DNA of 64,000 bases from Syncephalis fuscata (GCA_025786725.1 JAHLTZ010000011.1:372001-436000); one strand, 5' to 3'; positions 10,714-25,671 are shown, numbered from the stretch's first letter. Numbers and translations are program-made. The notes: generated by a model from the sequence alone, not told the origin.

Positions 10714-13700
10714 TTAATCTAGTTTATCCTTGGATCCTTGACCCATAAATATTTGATGTCGTCTAGTAAATATCCTTACTAAGCGATTACCACCAGCCAT
10801 AGCAATAAATGGTTCGGTGGCCGCCATACAATGAATATGAGAAAATGGCAGTGCCATAGTAGTTAATGGTAATGCTTCATCTTTGGACCGTGCCGATTTA
10901 AACCGAGATCGTAGACCAGGTAATCGCTCCGTCCATGTACGATTTGTATGTAAATGACTATCATTAGTTAATGATACTGGAATGGTCTCTTTAATAAAGA
11001 CACGTTCAGACATCAATTTTATAAAATGATCATTGTGATCTTGATCCAAATATTCATTCTCTAATGGCTGTTGTTGTTGTTGCTGTTGTTGTGCATTAAT
11101 TGCTATTAAAATCAATTCCCAATTGGATGCTTCTGTTGTTCCTAGTGATGTCTGTCTAACACCTACTATTTCTTCACCACGTATAAATCCAATAGCTTGT
11201 CCTTTGGGCAATTCAATACAACATTGTGGTATGGCTGTTAATACAATGTCACACCGTGTATATCCTCGCTATTATTATTATAGTAGTAGTATTGCTAGTA
11301 CTAGTCTGGGCTATGGCGGCTGTTGTCATATCATTGCCACTATCATCATTATAAGGACGTAAAGTAAGGGTCGGTGCATGTACAGTACAGCGACAGTCAT
11401 CAGCATGTGATACACGCCACAATGTGATATCGTGACCTGATCGAATTACTGAAATTGATGTTGATAGATCACCAGCACGGATCCCACGTATAGGCATGGC
11501 TACTATTCGAGTAACTGGTGATGCTGTCTGGTTATTTATAGGAACAAGTTTTTTAATAAATGGCCATCTTTAACCCGCCATATCCATACTGTGCCATCAA
11601 TACAGCCGGCCAGTATCCAGTCTTGATATTCAGCCGATGATTGCTTCTCATAATGACTTGATAGACATACAACTGCTGTATCTGTTTGAACACGGCATTG
11701 CCACTGAATACCCGACTCTATTTCTTCGATTGTGTTATTGTCTGATTCACCATTATTGCTATTGCAGCTTGATGTTGTTTCAAATGATCTTCACTTAAAA
11801 GAGGCATAGGAACTGATATTGATGCTGTTGATAATGACTAGTTGACATGGGCGTTGAAGGTGCTGAAGAAAGCGGTGAAGGATATACATAACTAGATGTA
11901 TCCAATTGCCAAACATTAACAATGCCATCATGGCGGCCGTATAAATATACCGAGCATTTGATGTCATATGTGCTGCTGTTAATCTACTACTTGTAGGTGT
12001 GGATGACGACATTGCCGCCAACATCGATGTAGCTGTGTGATACCATGTATGTTCGCAAATACCAGATATTAGATTCCATTGTTGCAATTGGCCATTTTGA
12101 CGCACTACAATAAGATGCGATAATGTGACCGAGTTCAATAATAAAGCAATAACTGGACTAGCTGGCACGACTGTCGATCCAGCTGGTCCTGGTAATCTAT
12201 TACTGTTGGCTGAGTGACGTTGCATAATACTTGGTTCAAATCGATGTAATGGATGGCCGTCTGAGACACGCCACACACTAACTGATCCATCCTCATAGCC
12301 TGCTGCTGCCCATGTATCTTGTGGATCAAGAAGAACGCATGAGCATAATAGACCGTCAAAACTATCATCTAGACTATGGTGCCATTGATCGGATAGTGGA
12401 TAAAGTCGAATAGGTGACAGAGACGATAAATGGCGCTGTGTTGGACGCCATAAACATAAAATGCCATCAACACTAGCGGATAAAACACTGCCATAACAGT
12501 TGACATCTAATTGATGAACTTCATTCATATGATATGAATCCTGTCCATCGGCCGTATCAAGCCATGTCATCATAGGCATTGAATTGAGAGAGAGCTCAGA
12601 TGTATTCATTCGACGCTTTTTTCTTTCTCTTCGGCTGCCGTCATTACTCCACCATCTCCATCGATTAAACCAAGATGTATCTGCTGTTGCTGCGTTACGC
12701 AAACACAGTCGATACAAATAAGGCTAGCCCGTATAATAGACCCTATAACAATAAGCCACAGACACCAGCTGACTAATAGCGATAAAGACCAGTCGCTATT
12801 TGTATTCGGTTCAAATAATGAAGCTGAGTGGATGGTAAATTAGGCGATATAATAGTTGAAAGATCGTGTCCACCTGATGCTATAATATTAGCAAGCAATT
12901 CTTGTTTAGCTTGTTCATTCAGTAAGGCAATCTCTGTAATATCGTTGATATGAATATGTAACGGTGGTCTAATACTACAGGTAACTGTGTTGGTGGATCA
13001 GGCATAAAAGGTAACCAATTTAAATGACCAAATAACGTTTGATCCCCAAATTTTAATGTATTTTGACTATTTTGATTATTAACCGTGTGGTGTGGTGAAT
13101 AAAACGTATTAATGGTAATAAACAAAATATAATCTAGAATTAGAACTATTAACCCTTGTATATCTAATATAGCTATATTAATTACTTACACCAATGGTGC
13201 TAACTGTATGGTATCGCCGTACTGATATACCCAGCACAGTGACTCTTGATTCACCTATATCAATGGATTCACGTTGTTGTAACCAGGATTGATTTGGTAA
13301 ATTTAGCTGACCATGTGAAGGAAATCGATGGATTTGACGTACAACACGTCGATCATGTAAGTCGGTCAACTAATTATAGTTAATTAGTTAGTTAGTTAGT
13401 TAGTTTAGTTAAATCAAGTATGCGTGTATTAATACAATATAACTTACCTCCAAACGTCTAATATCAATACATAAAATAGGAACAAGAAATAACAGTTGTA
13501 ATATATGGCTGTAACACACAGTAAATACCATCAATAAACAAAATTCCTAATTACAATTATTTAAACTATGTAAATAATAATAACAATAGTAATAGCAATA
13601 ATAATATTAACAATTACCTTAAGTGCGTCTGTACCAAGAAAGAATCCACTCCATAAAATGGCAATTTGACCAAGTGCACCTATTGACATAGGAATACCGA

Positions 13701-15205
13701 CTGCTCTAAATCCTATTTAATATTATTAAAAGGTAATTACTTAATCGCTTAATTAATTATTAATTAGTAGGCTATTTACCACGACCAACACGTTCTGATA
13801 CAGGTAAATCCATCGATGTTGATACAACAGAATTGGTAACAATAAACATATTCTCAATACAGCTAATCAATACCATAAACATGTACAGTTCACATCTATT
13901 CATACATATACACATACATATTATTAATACTGTTATAATGTTACTTTTATATTAGCTAAACTTACCTAGGCATTATCTCGTAGGTTATACCTAATGAGGC
14001 GGATAATCCATAGGACATAGATAGGGAGAATACAATAGACAGTACAGCTGCAAATCCAATACCATTCTTACTCTTTACAAGTTCAACACTGCCTAATGAA
14101 TAAGATGCACAAAAGAATACGCCAGTTAGCATAGCAAATGCAATCACCAGTCCGATAGGTGGATCTAATGGATGTGTAGGTGATCTTATTTCAACAATCT
14201 GTCGTGTATTGTATTTCGTGTGATCAGGTGGTGTAAATTGAATACCTTGAGGCATTCCATTACGTATTAATTCCAATAATGATGAAGCTGTGGCATCTCG
14301 ATGCATTACATGGAAATAGGTTAACACTATCGCATTTGCCGCTTCTACTTGTCCTTGTCGCCAATTATATTTAATGTTAGACATACTGGCAATGGCCAGT
14401 TGATCATCGACAGATGGCCAAATAAATCGATCTATTTGATCTGACCATAGTTTAAACGATTCGACTTCTTGCCATACCTTGTTACTTCCATGACTATCCA
14501 TAAAGGTATTCATTTCATGACTCGTCAATAGTCTATTGAATACATCTTTTGGGGTGATGGTTGTCGCTATTGATTGACGTAGAAGCGACCATGGACTCAT
14601 AATAAAGCACAAACGAGCCTCATCATCGTAGTTGTGAACCATAGGCGGTATCGTAATAATACATCGATCAGTAAGCACAGTAGGTGCTATTTTAGGCGCT
14701 AATAAACGTTCAAGAAATAATTCCATTTGATGGGTGGCATACCATTCATTGATATGTGGTGACTCGAAAGATGTGCTATTATTTAAATTGATCCCTTGTA
14801 GATTAATAAAAAGCCTTTGTACGTGTATTGTATGGCCTGGACCTGCTTCTTCCGCTAATCGATCAATAATAGGCCGTGGCAATACTGGATCGTGCCAGAA
14901 TCGATCCTGATCAATTTGATGTAATCGTAGACGGGCAAATTGAGCGCGTATTGCCGGATAACTCACGCTAAACATAAATAGCAACGAACAAGTAAGATAG
15001 AATGGGGCACGGGCCGCCGCATGTTTGCCCACCCAATAGAATAGATATTTAAGGTTACGTCGTAATAATAGTGGGGTAATGCTTGAAGTAGGATCTACCG
15101 CTACGTTATTATCTTAGGCGGAGAAGCAATAGAAGCGGTCGAAGGCGTATCAGTCGTAATAGACGACGTATCCTCTGTATCAACGGCCAAATAAGGCTGA
15201 GCCAT
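10714..15205 (-). CDS. SCAP: SREBP cleavage-activating protein (SCAP/Scp1) with sterol-sensing domain
   Basis: SCAP escorts the SREBP transcription factor from ER to Golgi when sterols are low. The start (MAQPYLAVDTED) is at 15205. The first membrane segment and luminal loop follow, then the sterol-sensing domain: GSVELVKSKNGIGFAAVLSI, ISCIENMFIVTNSVVSTSMD, LPVSERVGRG, GQIAILWSG and EFCLLMVF. Next comes IDIRRLELTDLHDRR, where LELTDL corresponds to the MELADL COPII-binding motif of animal SCAP. Exons resolved on the minus strand are 15205-13966, 13895-13780, 13712-13618, 13546-13448 and 13369-13190. The C-terminal half is WD40 repeats (SASVDGILCLWRP, AGYEDGSVSVWRV, AGCIDGTVWIWRV) with a polyQ run. 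About six one-base shifts interrupt the frame (near 15114, 12968, 12814, 12619, 11944 and possibly 11810). They look like sequence errors because conservation continues across each. Confidence 0.93.
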
Positions 15206-15245
15206 ATCTTGAATCGTAATAAATAGTATGAGAGCAACAACAACA

Positions 15246-15279
<34 letters not shown>

Positions 15280-15638
15280 TAACTGCAATTCAAGATAATA
15301 AACAATAATGACCAGTCAAGGTTCGTCTTAGTAAACATAAGTAGTAAAAAGAAAGTATATCGTATATTGTAGTGAAACAATAGTTAATAGTAGATATCGC
15401 CAAGAAATAAATGTACTTTATAATATTAATAACGTGTTATTACTTGTACACTTAGTATTTATTAACATAATGATCTACAGTGTTATTTATTAACACTATT
15501 TCAATTTACACACACACACACGTTTATTAGTCCTTCACTCCATCTTGTTCGCTTTACTTTATTACTTGTGGTTTTGCTATTGTAATTGTTAGATCGTGCG
15601 TGTATATTGCCTGTGTTGCATGTGCTACATCAACTATC
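15206..15638. promoter_or_regulatory. Bidirectional promoter region between SCAP and MED12
   Basis: The two genes diverge from this 433-bp gap. It contains an (ACT)n run at 15246-15279 and an (AC)n run near 15510. No clear TATA box is seen. An enhanced role for the repeat is not supported. Confidence 0.5.
15246..15279. repeat. (ACT)n microsatellite
   Basis: About eleven uninterrupted trinucleotide units just upstream of the SCAP start. Confidence 0.9.
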
Positions 15639-18600
15639 ATGTCCGGTAAACTACCAGGCAAGTATTACAGACTAATAAAGTGCGGAAAATGAAGCCAGTG
15701 ACGTGAATTCCAGTCAATATTTATTAATATGGTATATTTATTAGTAAACAATACGTATGCCAATTATTATTAATACTAACAATATTGATATCAATAAGAC
15801 TATGAATAAGACCAATACTAATAATAATAATATCTACTTTAATAATAGGTCATCTGACGCCTGCTTCGTCGTCGTCGTCGGCGTCTGTAGCCGCAACAGC
15901 TTCAGGAATAGCATCCGGTCTATCATCGACCAATAATAGCAATAGTATGAACCAGCACTTACATCATTTACATGCGGCCACGGTGCCGGTCAGAATACAA
16001 CGGCCCATCGAGCACTAGGTGGCAATGTTGGTCTATTTTCTACTTCATCGTCGGCATCATCCGCATCAGCATCACCAAGTGCGTTTGCGTCACGCGTTGC
16101 TATGGGTCACTTCTCACATAATCGACCTGGTGGTCCATCGTATAGTAATAACAGTGTAAGTGGTGGTGGTGGTAGCAGTACAGGATCGGGTACACCACCT
16201 GTATCACATTTAAGCGCATTTGCTGCTCAAGCATCTGCACTAAGTGGACATGCTCGATCATCACAACAACACACAACACGCCATCACACACACACACACA
16301 CCACCACCACCACCATCACCACCCAACGATTGGTTCTCCATCTCAACAATTAGGGGCCAGTAATGTGGCATCACCACCGGCCAATGCAAATACCCGTCGA
16401 CATGAACAATTACCACCTATTGCTCGTTATCGATTAGTGCCACCTAAATCAACACCGCCTCTTCATTATGAACACGTTAGTGGTAAGTGTATCAATGTTA
16501 GTGTTAATAGACTAGTTGTTCATATTATTGAACTAGAATATCCTGATTACTATCCACATCGACCGGATCAGCCAGAACATCAATTAAGTATTAGTGTTTT
16601 ACAGAATGGTTATAAAACACCTGCATTATTTGAAGTAAGATATATAGATATATAAACGTTTATATTATTTATTTATTTATTTATTTAGAATGAGGCCATG
16701 TCAGCTCGTGATATTTTACATGATCACTGGAAGGATCCACGTACATTGACGGCATTAGATGAATTTTTCGTTGATGTTGCTCGATATCAATCACGTTCAT
16801 TAAGACTACCAAAGTAAGACGATCATTAACATATGATATATACATATTAATATATATATATATCATATTAATATAATAATTGAATAGGGAATCAAGTTGG
16901 AGACCACCGGTTAAATATCGGGTATCGGATTTGAAGAAGGAACAATGGTTACTGGATTTAAGTAATCTTTCTATACCATTACATACACTGGCTCATTCGA
17001 TTCCTACGGGGTAATAGTCTATATAGACTATAAGATAATATATAGTAACCATTGATATTATTAGATTAAAGGGTGAAAAACTACTTGAAGCACTATCAAA
17101 TAGACAGCCGCCACTTGTACGAGCTGTATGGAGTATTAAAGTGACATCATTGGCTGAATTAGTAAGTTGATGGATATACTATATATTGTATATTATAGGT
17201 TATAGGTTATTGACTATAGATGTATTTATTAGGAATCGGTTCTACATTTACATTATCATTAGAGTTGAAAAATATATTGGCTCAGTTTCTAGAGGCTCAA
17301 TTGGCTGAATTGGCAGGTGGTCCTCGATCAGCAAGTACACCAAGTATGGGTTATATGACTGGACGGATGGTAGGAATGCCTTTCGTCCATGGCAAAATGA
17401 GGAATCTCGTCAACGATGGACAAGTCGATGGTGGTATAGGTAAGTAGGCGTATATTAATATATATATATATATAGTATTATATAATTTATATATTATGTA
17501 TTCTAGTACAAAATTGGCTGAATCATTGCATAATGAGGGACTGGTTGAACAGCGCTATTTTCTAAAATGGCTACTTGATCGACTTGCTACATCAGGATTG
17601 GAACAAACTGTTGTATTGCTTCCACTTGTTACGGCTCTTTTAGAAGATATTGTACGATCTCGTGCTCTTTCTCGTCTTTTAATCGATACACTATTAAGCA
17701 AATTACAAACGGTAAATATACGATATAGATATATAGATATAGATATAGATATAGATATAGATATTATATACTTATATATATATATATATATATATACTGT
17801 GTGTTGTAGGTATTTCGTTTAACAGGACTTGATGGTAAATCGCGTCGATTTCAACATGTCATTGATGAAATTACTGTCACTTTACAGGTAGGTTATTTGT
17901 TGTATTATATAAAGTCTAATCATTGTATTAGACATTTGTATTCAATGGCCAGATGCTCTCGTACAACCCAAAGCATGGCATCGATATGACACAACATTAA
18001 AACAATTACTAGCCATTGATTCAGTTGCTATAACCGCTACCGATCAGATTACTGTATTAAAACCTATTTAACTAGAATAGAACAGCGTAATTTAGCCTTT
18101 ACCGTAATCATTAAGGAGCCAGAATTATCTACCATTAAAGTACGTATGCGTAATAACTGTTCATTGGTATTTAACAATAATATATACATTATAGTCATTA
18201 GACGGACTACTCCAACCAACATTACGTGAAGTAACCACACAGAAATGGATCAATCAGGCCCGTCAACAATTCACGACATCAGTTGAACAATTGTGTCGAT
18301 GGGCCATTTGTACGGAAAATAATGAGGATCGTATTTATATTGCACCAGCATTATTGGCTAAATTACGTCAAATAATGTCTAAATCAATTCAAGTGGAATT
18401 ACAATCAATTTTGATTGACTTTCTAGAACAATCCACTGAAGGTATATAGGCAATGGGCAGATGAGAGAATGAAAGCTTATTTATACTATATAGATATTCA
18501 GCGTCTAGTTCGTTTTTATGATCAACTAATACAACGAAATGTATTTTCATATACGCGTTATTTACGTCGATTAGTAGCACGTGGTACATTGCAGAATATG

Positions 18601-21600
18601 GTATCAGAATCGGTAAGTAGTTAGTATTGAAATAGCAATAGATTTATTAATGGTATATTATAGTTTTCACAACGTCAAACGGATATTTTGGCGGCATTCC
18701 CGTAAAAGATATGAATTCAGCAGTGGCCAATCAACGGCGTATACTGTTATACGGTGTTAATGTTACTGTAAGTTTTAGTACATCATAGATACATGTTAAT
18801 TAGTCTACTAATATTATTACTATTACTGTAGTTAAATCCAGAAGATGAAATGGTAGATGTTCTTGTAACACGGCTATCAAGTAAATTGCCATATTTAACT
18901 GCTACTGAATCAACAGCAGTTGATAATGTTTCATTAGCAGCATCTTCATTAACTATAGACCATACTGCTTTACCGACACCGCCATCTCTATCGATGAGTG
19001 GTAGTAGCGGTAATGGTATTGGTGCTCAAGAGTCGGATATAGGTCATCGACGAGTTATACAGTCGGTCTCAACAATGACTGAACCGTTAGTTGATGATGC
19101 TACATTAGATGACGAGCTTCAGTTAGGATTTGACGAGGATACACTTGGTCTACTTAAAGAAAGTAGTCGATACTGTCAAACGCGTATTACACGGCACTGG
19201 CTAATGCCACTAGTTAAGCAATATGTTGTAAAAGAAGTGCAGTAAGTTACTTCAAGTTAGTTATACTATGATTACTTATTGGAAATAACTAGAATTGGTA
19301 TTGATAATTGGAGAGTAATTACTTCACCGGGTTCTTCATTATTAAATGCTCGTCAATTGGCTACTATCATTATGATTATGGAATTAGTAAATGATTCTCA
19401 GACATTAATTGAAGTAAGTAGACACGTTGGCGATATATCGACCTGGTTAGTAACAATAATATCTATTATTACAATAGCTTGTACTATGGGTGCTTGATCA
19501 TACTGAAGACCAAACAATGGGGTTAATTTGCATTGATACACTATTAAGACATGAGACATGTTGGATGGCACTAGATTGGCAAGAGAAAGTATTTGAAACT
19601 GTAACATTAAAGGTAACTAGTATTTACATATATATATACTGTTATATATTGCTATATATTGCTATATATTAATAACTTGAAATGACTATTTAGTATGCAC
19701 GTTTATCGAGTAAAGGTGGTGATTTTGTTGTATTAAATGGACTCAAGCGATTAATTAGTCATGGATATGGTACAATTGAACAAGTAAAAGCAAGAGTAAG
19801 TTTTATATTAATTTAAAGACTTTAAATAACAATAATATATATATATGTATATATGATAGCTTACTGATCCAGGATTTACATTGATTGTAAGTAACTATTA
19901 TAAATATCAATTTAATTTAATTAATACTTTAATTAGATGACAAGTACACCTAGTGGTCTACCATCATTATCGGCCACAACACAATTACCACAATTAACCA
20001 CACCTAATCCGTCATCAATATCACATGGACATTCTAGTATGACTGGTCCCTCTGCTACTTCTGCTACACCATCAGGGCTTATTCAACTACCTGATCGACT
20101 TGATGATATGCGGTTCCAACCATTAGTGCTTGATACACGTCAAATAACTACATTGGCTCAATCCATTTGGTTTAAATACCATGCTGAACCCAATTGGTTT
20201 GCTCGACTACTCGAATCACTTAATGTGTCACTGATGAACATGCCATTGAATTTGTTGATGCCATTAATGCTCGACGGAAGTTACAAGTATTTGCTAATCT
20301 TATTAATCATTTAATACGCGGTGATATTACACTACGTAATGTACTTCAACAATGGATGACTGATCGATTAAATACTGATGAACAAAAGATGGCATCAACA
20401 GCACATAGAAATTGGCGTTTAATTCTGATGCTAATGCTTATTTCTCGTGACTGTTACGATATTATTTATGGTTTAGAAAATGTTATTCTGCCATTATTAA
20501 TAGGCGCAATTGGTAATGAACAGCAAGTAAGTGGCTTATCAGCACTTTATAATAGATCACCGAATTAACGATCATTATAGCAAACATGGGATAGAACGTG
20601 TATTGCCGATTTATTAAGTTGGTTGGCAGCTGCTTTGCTTCAAGTATCAGTATCATCGTCGTCGTCATCGTCGTCATCACCGTCACAGTTCCTTCAATTA
20701 AGTACAAAAGATGCACTATCGCTTGAGACTCGTATCAGTACAAGTATTGAACATTTGGATCAATGTAAACCGATTATTTCCTTGCTTATCCCATTGATTC
20801 AGTTGGAAATAGCCCTTCCACTAAGCGATGCACTACGACATCAGTGTCATTGGTTAAGATGTCAGCTATTAAAGACTAAATGGTTTAAACGGATTAGTTT
20901 AAAAGATTCCGTGGCATTTGCTCGTCATTTAGTAGCACAACGGCCATTGGTATCACTACCACCTACGACAGATACATTTAATATTGTTTTACACTCGGGA
21001 TTAGTTATGTTGGGAGCCTCAGGTAAGTGGCAATTGTAGTCTATTTACTATACTTAACTAGTCTATATTTATTAGAGAGTGATAATTCGCCGAGTGACAC
21101 CAGTTACTTAGAAGCATTCTCGTATGCACTTTGTCATTTGTCACCATGGAACATATCATCTAATCAAGCAATTATCCATTTAACGTTAACTGGACTAGGA
21201 TACGATATGTATGATAAAAAGGTGTCATCTTCATTAGAAGAAGAAAAAGCAACAACAATGGAGATGGGTGATTCGACAACTATGAATATAGATAATCCAC
21301 CGAACAATGACCAATCGATTGCCTGTGCCTTTTTTGATGCTGTTGTACTTCAATCAAATACAGATCTTCAATTATTATTTGAGATTGTATCAAGTTTACC
21401 GGCTTGTGTATTACGTTTGGTAAGTATTTGTATTAATAGTAATGGCAATAGTAATAGTAATAATTTATTAAATCGATACCGTTTAGTTAATTGATCATGG
21501 TCAACAGCTGTTAGATGCGTCAATGTCACAATTCCCAGTTAATGTTTTGGTATTTCCTGGTTTAGCTAACTGTCCCGCAACACTAGCCGCTTCTTTAAAG

Positions 21601-23072
21601 CGTTTATATACTATTATGTTGTTATTGCTGGCACGAGCTGATAAGTTTAAAGAAGAGATGGATAAATCATTAGAGAATATGGCCTGTTCACTATTGGCTC
21701 AACTACAAAGATTTGTAGATCATTCAAAAGTAAGTTATTAAATAGTGGTTATCTATCTATCTATCTATCTATTTATATGTATTAATAATGAATGGTTTAG
21801 GTGTTGGCTATTATGACTTCAAAGGCATTAGATTTTAGTGAAGCTAGTAAACATATTGAACAAGATCAGGTATGTTGATAAATAATAACGATTGATTGAT
21901 TGATTAATTGGTTTATTAACTATAATGAATAGACTGTATTACAGGATCAAGTAAGACTCACTATAATATTACTATTAATTATTTGTATTAACAATTATAT
22001 TATTGATGAACTAGCCCAACGATAAAACAACACTTGATCAGCTGCGTCTTTGGTATGTTTTATTAATTTGATTATTTATCATTCTAACATAAAATATTAG
22101 TATGGAATTACGACTTCGTTTGGTAGTACCGCTTCTGGAACGATTATTGGAACAACCACAAGCATGTGCTACTGGAAATTGGATTATAACACTACTGGAA
22201 CTACTAACGGTATTTAAATGATTTAAAACCAAATACTATTACTAATCACCTACTAATTATAGAGTTCTTTAATGGCTGATACATCCTATTTTGATAATAG
22301 TAATAGCAAGGATATATCAGTGCAACAAAGTAGTATTTTTGAGTTTTCACTTGATTTGCTTTCATTTCTATTAGATGGTAAGCTATTGGCTATTATGTTG
22401 ACTTGTTTAACACTTGATGATTAAATAGAAATACCTAAGGATGTGCGCACACATGTACTTGAGACAATGCGCGTAAGTATATTTACTTTTAAATAGTAAT
22501 GATCACGGTAGATTAAACTGAAATTTTAGACACTTGAGGCACAGCTTGATTTACCACAAGTCTACGCGGAACGTATACGCCGTGTACTACCATTCAAAGT
22601 ACGCTATGCCTACCAGTATACGACACCGACCGAGCTGGCACCACTACTCGATCCATGGCGTTGGCTTGAAGACACACCCATTATTATGAGTCGCCATCCG
22701 GCATCGGTGTCGACTCCAGCTCCGTTCACTCCAAATACCGGCGGTATTGTATCAACTCCCGGTACCGGTGATGATACGGTCATCGTGCCGATTAAGCCAG
22801 ATACACGTAACGATACACCCTTATCACTTGTGCTATTTGGTGCTCGTCGTCTTCAACGAGTCGATTCGCCATTGGTTGAGGCAATACGCAATGGTAATGC
22901 GACGGCCGGATGGTCATACCCCACTGCTGCTGCGATAAGTCCAGCCAATAGTCAACAGGGAGGACTGCACGCTAAGCTGGCATCACCTGAGCCGGGTGAA
23001 CTTGCCGAAGACGGTGAAGCAGTACCTATGCGGCAAAAAAGGCCGGCTGAGGACGAGTTGCCGGATATTTGA
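15639..23072 (+). CDS. MED12: Mediator complex subunit 12 (kinase module)
   Basis: MED12 activates CDK8-cyclin C in the Mediator kinase module. The N terminus has a Ser/Ala/His-rich leader and then the signature LPPIARYRLVPPKSTPP, EYPDYYPHRPDQPE and SVLQNGYKTPALFENE. WRPPVKYRVSDLKKEQWLLD, LAHSIPTGLKG, PPLVRAVWSIKVTSL, YSTKLAESLHNEGLV and FLKWLLDRLATSG match the MED12 core in the order seen in animals. Many short introns follow through the helical region to a C terminus with PFKVRYAYQYT, a low-complexity stretch and a basic PAEDELPDI end. Exon 1 (MSGKLP) ends at a GC donor (GCAAGT, 15658). Frame shifts of one base are needed near 15985, 16290, 17382 and 18056. The product would be about 1,900 residues. 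Confidence 0.92.
16280..16322 (+). repeat. (CA)n/(CAC)n tract in MED12
   Basis: An (AC)n run passes into a (CAC)n run. In the frame that leads into PTIGSPSQQLG it encodes polyhistidine, which agrees with an adjacent one-base frame break. Confidence 0.85.
17720..17766 (+). repeat. (GATATA)n microsatellite in a MED12 intron
   Basis: Tandem hexanucleotide units followed by (TA)n inside an intron whose acceptor is near 17809. Confidence 0.9.
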
Positions 23073-23442
23073 TTGATATATTTATAGCTATAGCCATCTA
23101 TACCGGCTATTATTAATTATAGGCCTGCCACTAAATATATACATATACATATAATGATGATAATGTGTAGTTTTCTTGTTTAATGAATTAGCATTTTGTT
23201 AGTTTTCTTTGCTTATTAAAATCTATTTACATCCTTCATAATAAAATAACAAATATAGGTTAAAGCATAATTTATTTAATTTGTATAACTACTGCGTTTA
23301 TCTGTATATAGCATATGTAGATTGTAGCAATACTACATTTGACTAACTCAAATGGATTAAATCAACTGCGCCTGCTTATTTCCGATACATCGGCTTAATG
23401 TTTACAAAAGAACCTGTCGATTTGTCCGAAATACTTCTTCCA
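23073..23442. other. Convergent 3' intergenic region
   Basis: Lies between the ends of MED12 (+) and a secreted-protein gene (-). AT-rich, presumably both 3' UTRs. Nothing else seen. Confidence 0.5.
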
Positions 23443-24540
23443 TTAAATAATAAGCTCGGTATACAATTCTACCGCTTGTCTTAGTTTGATAGTTCCAAAA
23501 CCGGTCATAACAAGTACTCGATGAAAATAATATTTCATATTCTCATCATATTCCTGAGTGTTGAATCCCGTGTTTTTCTTGTTGGACTCATATTTTGCAT
23601 TGTATGTACCTTCAATACATTGATAGTAACTTGAAACTTGTCGTTAAATACCACACCTAATCAACTGTTAGACTATTAATAAATATACTATGTTTATAAA
23701 ATTTACATTCAGGTTCAAGCTTATAGTACCATCCTAGCTTCTCTGCAAATAAAATACCTAATTTATGGATACATTAGAGTTGGCAATAGCTATATTTAAA
23801 GCACGTACTTTTTCTCAATTGATTAATCAATATATAAATAGGCTGAATATTTTTTTGAAGTATTTTTCGAAATTCTGGTGAAGGAAACTGATAACTATTA
23901 CCTGTGCTTTTAGTCATATAGCAAATATGTCCAGATTTTGGATTATATTCGTCGATAAAGCTAAAATCAACACTACGAAAGATCGACTTGTCTTTCACTT
24001 GACTATACTGTGTATAAAGATCCTAGTATACATTTGTATAATAATAATGGCGTATTTGTAATTGTATAAAATACCTGATAAAGCAAAAATTTCCTGTCCA
24101 TAGACTTCCAATCCGACGGTTTTTAACTGTTCTTATGGTTTTAGTTACGTGACCACATAGAATGTCAATGGCTTGATCTGCTTGTCCATTTTTATCGAGA
24201 AGATATCCGGAAGCATAGGAAATTTCATTATTACTAGTACTGCTTTTTTCAAGTATTAGTTTATAATTCCCAAATGCAATGTTCTGTCCCAGCGGATATC
24301 CATAAAAATCTTTGTTTTATTAATCATAATACAGTTAATCTAAAACTTAATAAAATAACATAGCTTACCTTTTTGCCGTTTAGTTTGCTTGGGTTTAAAA
24401 TACAATGCAAGCTGTTGAGCACTGTCTTTAATACTGGATGGAAAGATTGCTTGCACTTTGGTAATATCCTGGATACTTGACACGAGCAACAACGCGGCAG
24501 CAAAAGTGCTAATCGTAAATGTGTTGTGGAAAATCATCAT
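23443..24540 (-). CDS. Secreted protein of unknown function
   Basis: Exon 1 (24540 to about 24369) encodes a signal peptide: FHNTFTISTFAAALLLVSS with cleavage expected near VQA. Exon 2 (about 24305-24076) gives FYGYPLGQNIAFGNYKLIL and GYLLDKNGQADQAIDILCGH. Exon 3 (about 24020-23770) gives FSFIDEYNPKSGHICYM and PSPEFRKIL. Further short exons give KLGWYYKLEPECKFYK and the last exon reads YYFHRVLVMTGFGTIKLRQ to the stop at 23443-23445. Two junctions need a one-base shift. Several cysteines and the signal peptide point to an extracellular protein. I do not recognise the family. Confidence 0.65.
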
Positions 24541-25671
24541 GATAATTTTTAACTTGTCTAGTAAATCAAAGACTTGTTCTAAAAAAGTATTCGTAAATAA
24601 TCATTGAGGATGGTGCAGTTTAACGAAAACGTTAGCCAAAAGTGGAGAGTGAATATTGGTAAAAAGTTTCTTAAGCCTGCGCGGTATTTTATAGCAAATT
24701 TCTACCTCAGAAATTGCTGTATTTATGGGTATGCGGCTGTTGCGGAGTCATGTACTAGGTTTAGTGTAAGGCGGATATTCAACTAACACGGCAATTAGTC
24801 TAATGAGGTAATTGCCATGATGGTATACAGCCAGCATAGAAAGCGCAGTTGCTGAATTTAAAAATACAAAATTACTTCAAGGTTAAATCGCCATTGCCAC
24901 ATTTATTATATACATCTCTAATAGCAAATCATGTGTTAAAACACTTATGATTTAAAATAACATACACGATCAACAGCATTTTAAATATGTCAAGTTAGTC
25001 AAGTTGTAAATATAAAATTTAACACTGTTGATACAAAATAAAAAAATACTTGATCACAGTCTACTACTATGGATCAGTAACGTGTATGGAAAATCATAAT
25101 TTGAAAACAATCTGAATTTTAATGTAAATCAGGCGATAGTTTAAGAACAGTTTATTTGAACATAACAAATGGTATATCCAAACGAAACATTAAATTGTCA
25201 ATGACCCGATCCAAATTACACACTCAGTTTAGCACTGCGCTACAATTTCCTTGTATAGTTTGGCAATCCATTTAAGACATACCATATTTAGTGCTTCTGA
25301 TTCTGCTGCATTCTAAAATATTACTATTAATTTGTTTGTTCTTTGGTCAAGTTTATAGTTATTGTAACTAAATTGATTTACTTGTTATTAGCTATTAATT
25401 CATAAATCAATATATTGGAATTTGACACCAAATACTAATGATGATTGTTGCGTATGATGTCTCTCATTAACCACACCATAAAAGTCATAGATTCTTTTAC
25501 TATATAATATAACCAAAATAATCAATAAACATGATAGTGTAATTATATTATAAAACAATTTATTTGATGTATAAGCTCAGCCAAAGTGTGATTAATGATC
25601 CAATGAATATACTGAATATCACACTAAGGTTTAGTATAACCAGACTGAAATACTCAATTGCTGCCAACATT
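24541..25671. other. AT-rich intergenic region
   Basis: No convincing gene. A 60-codon frame at 24604-24786 (+) has no homology signal or clear splice context and overlaps the promoter region of the minus-strand secreted-protein gene. Confidence 0.45.

Noticed and set aside
24604-24786. Small plus-strand frame next to the secreted protein gene
   Set aside because: No family signal, no TATA box or leader features, and it overlaps the minus-strand gene's promoter.
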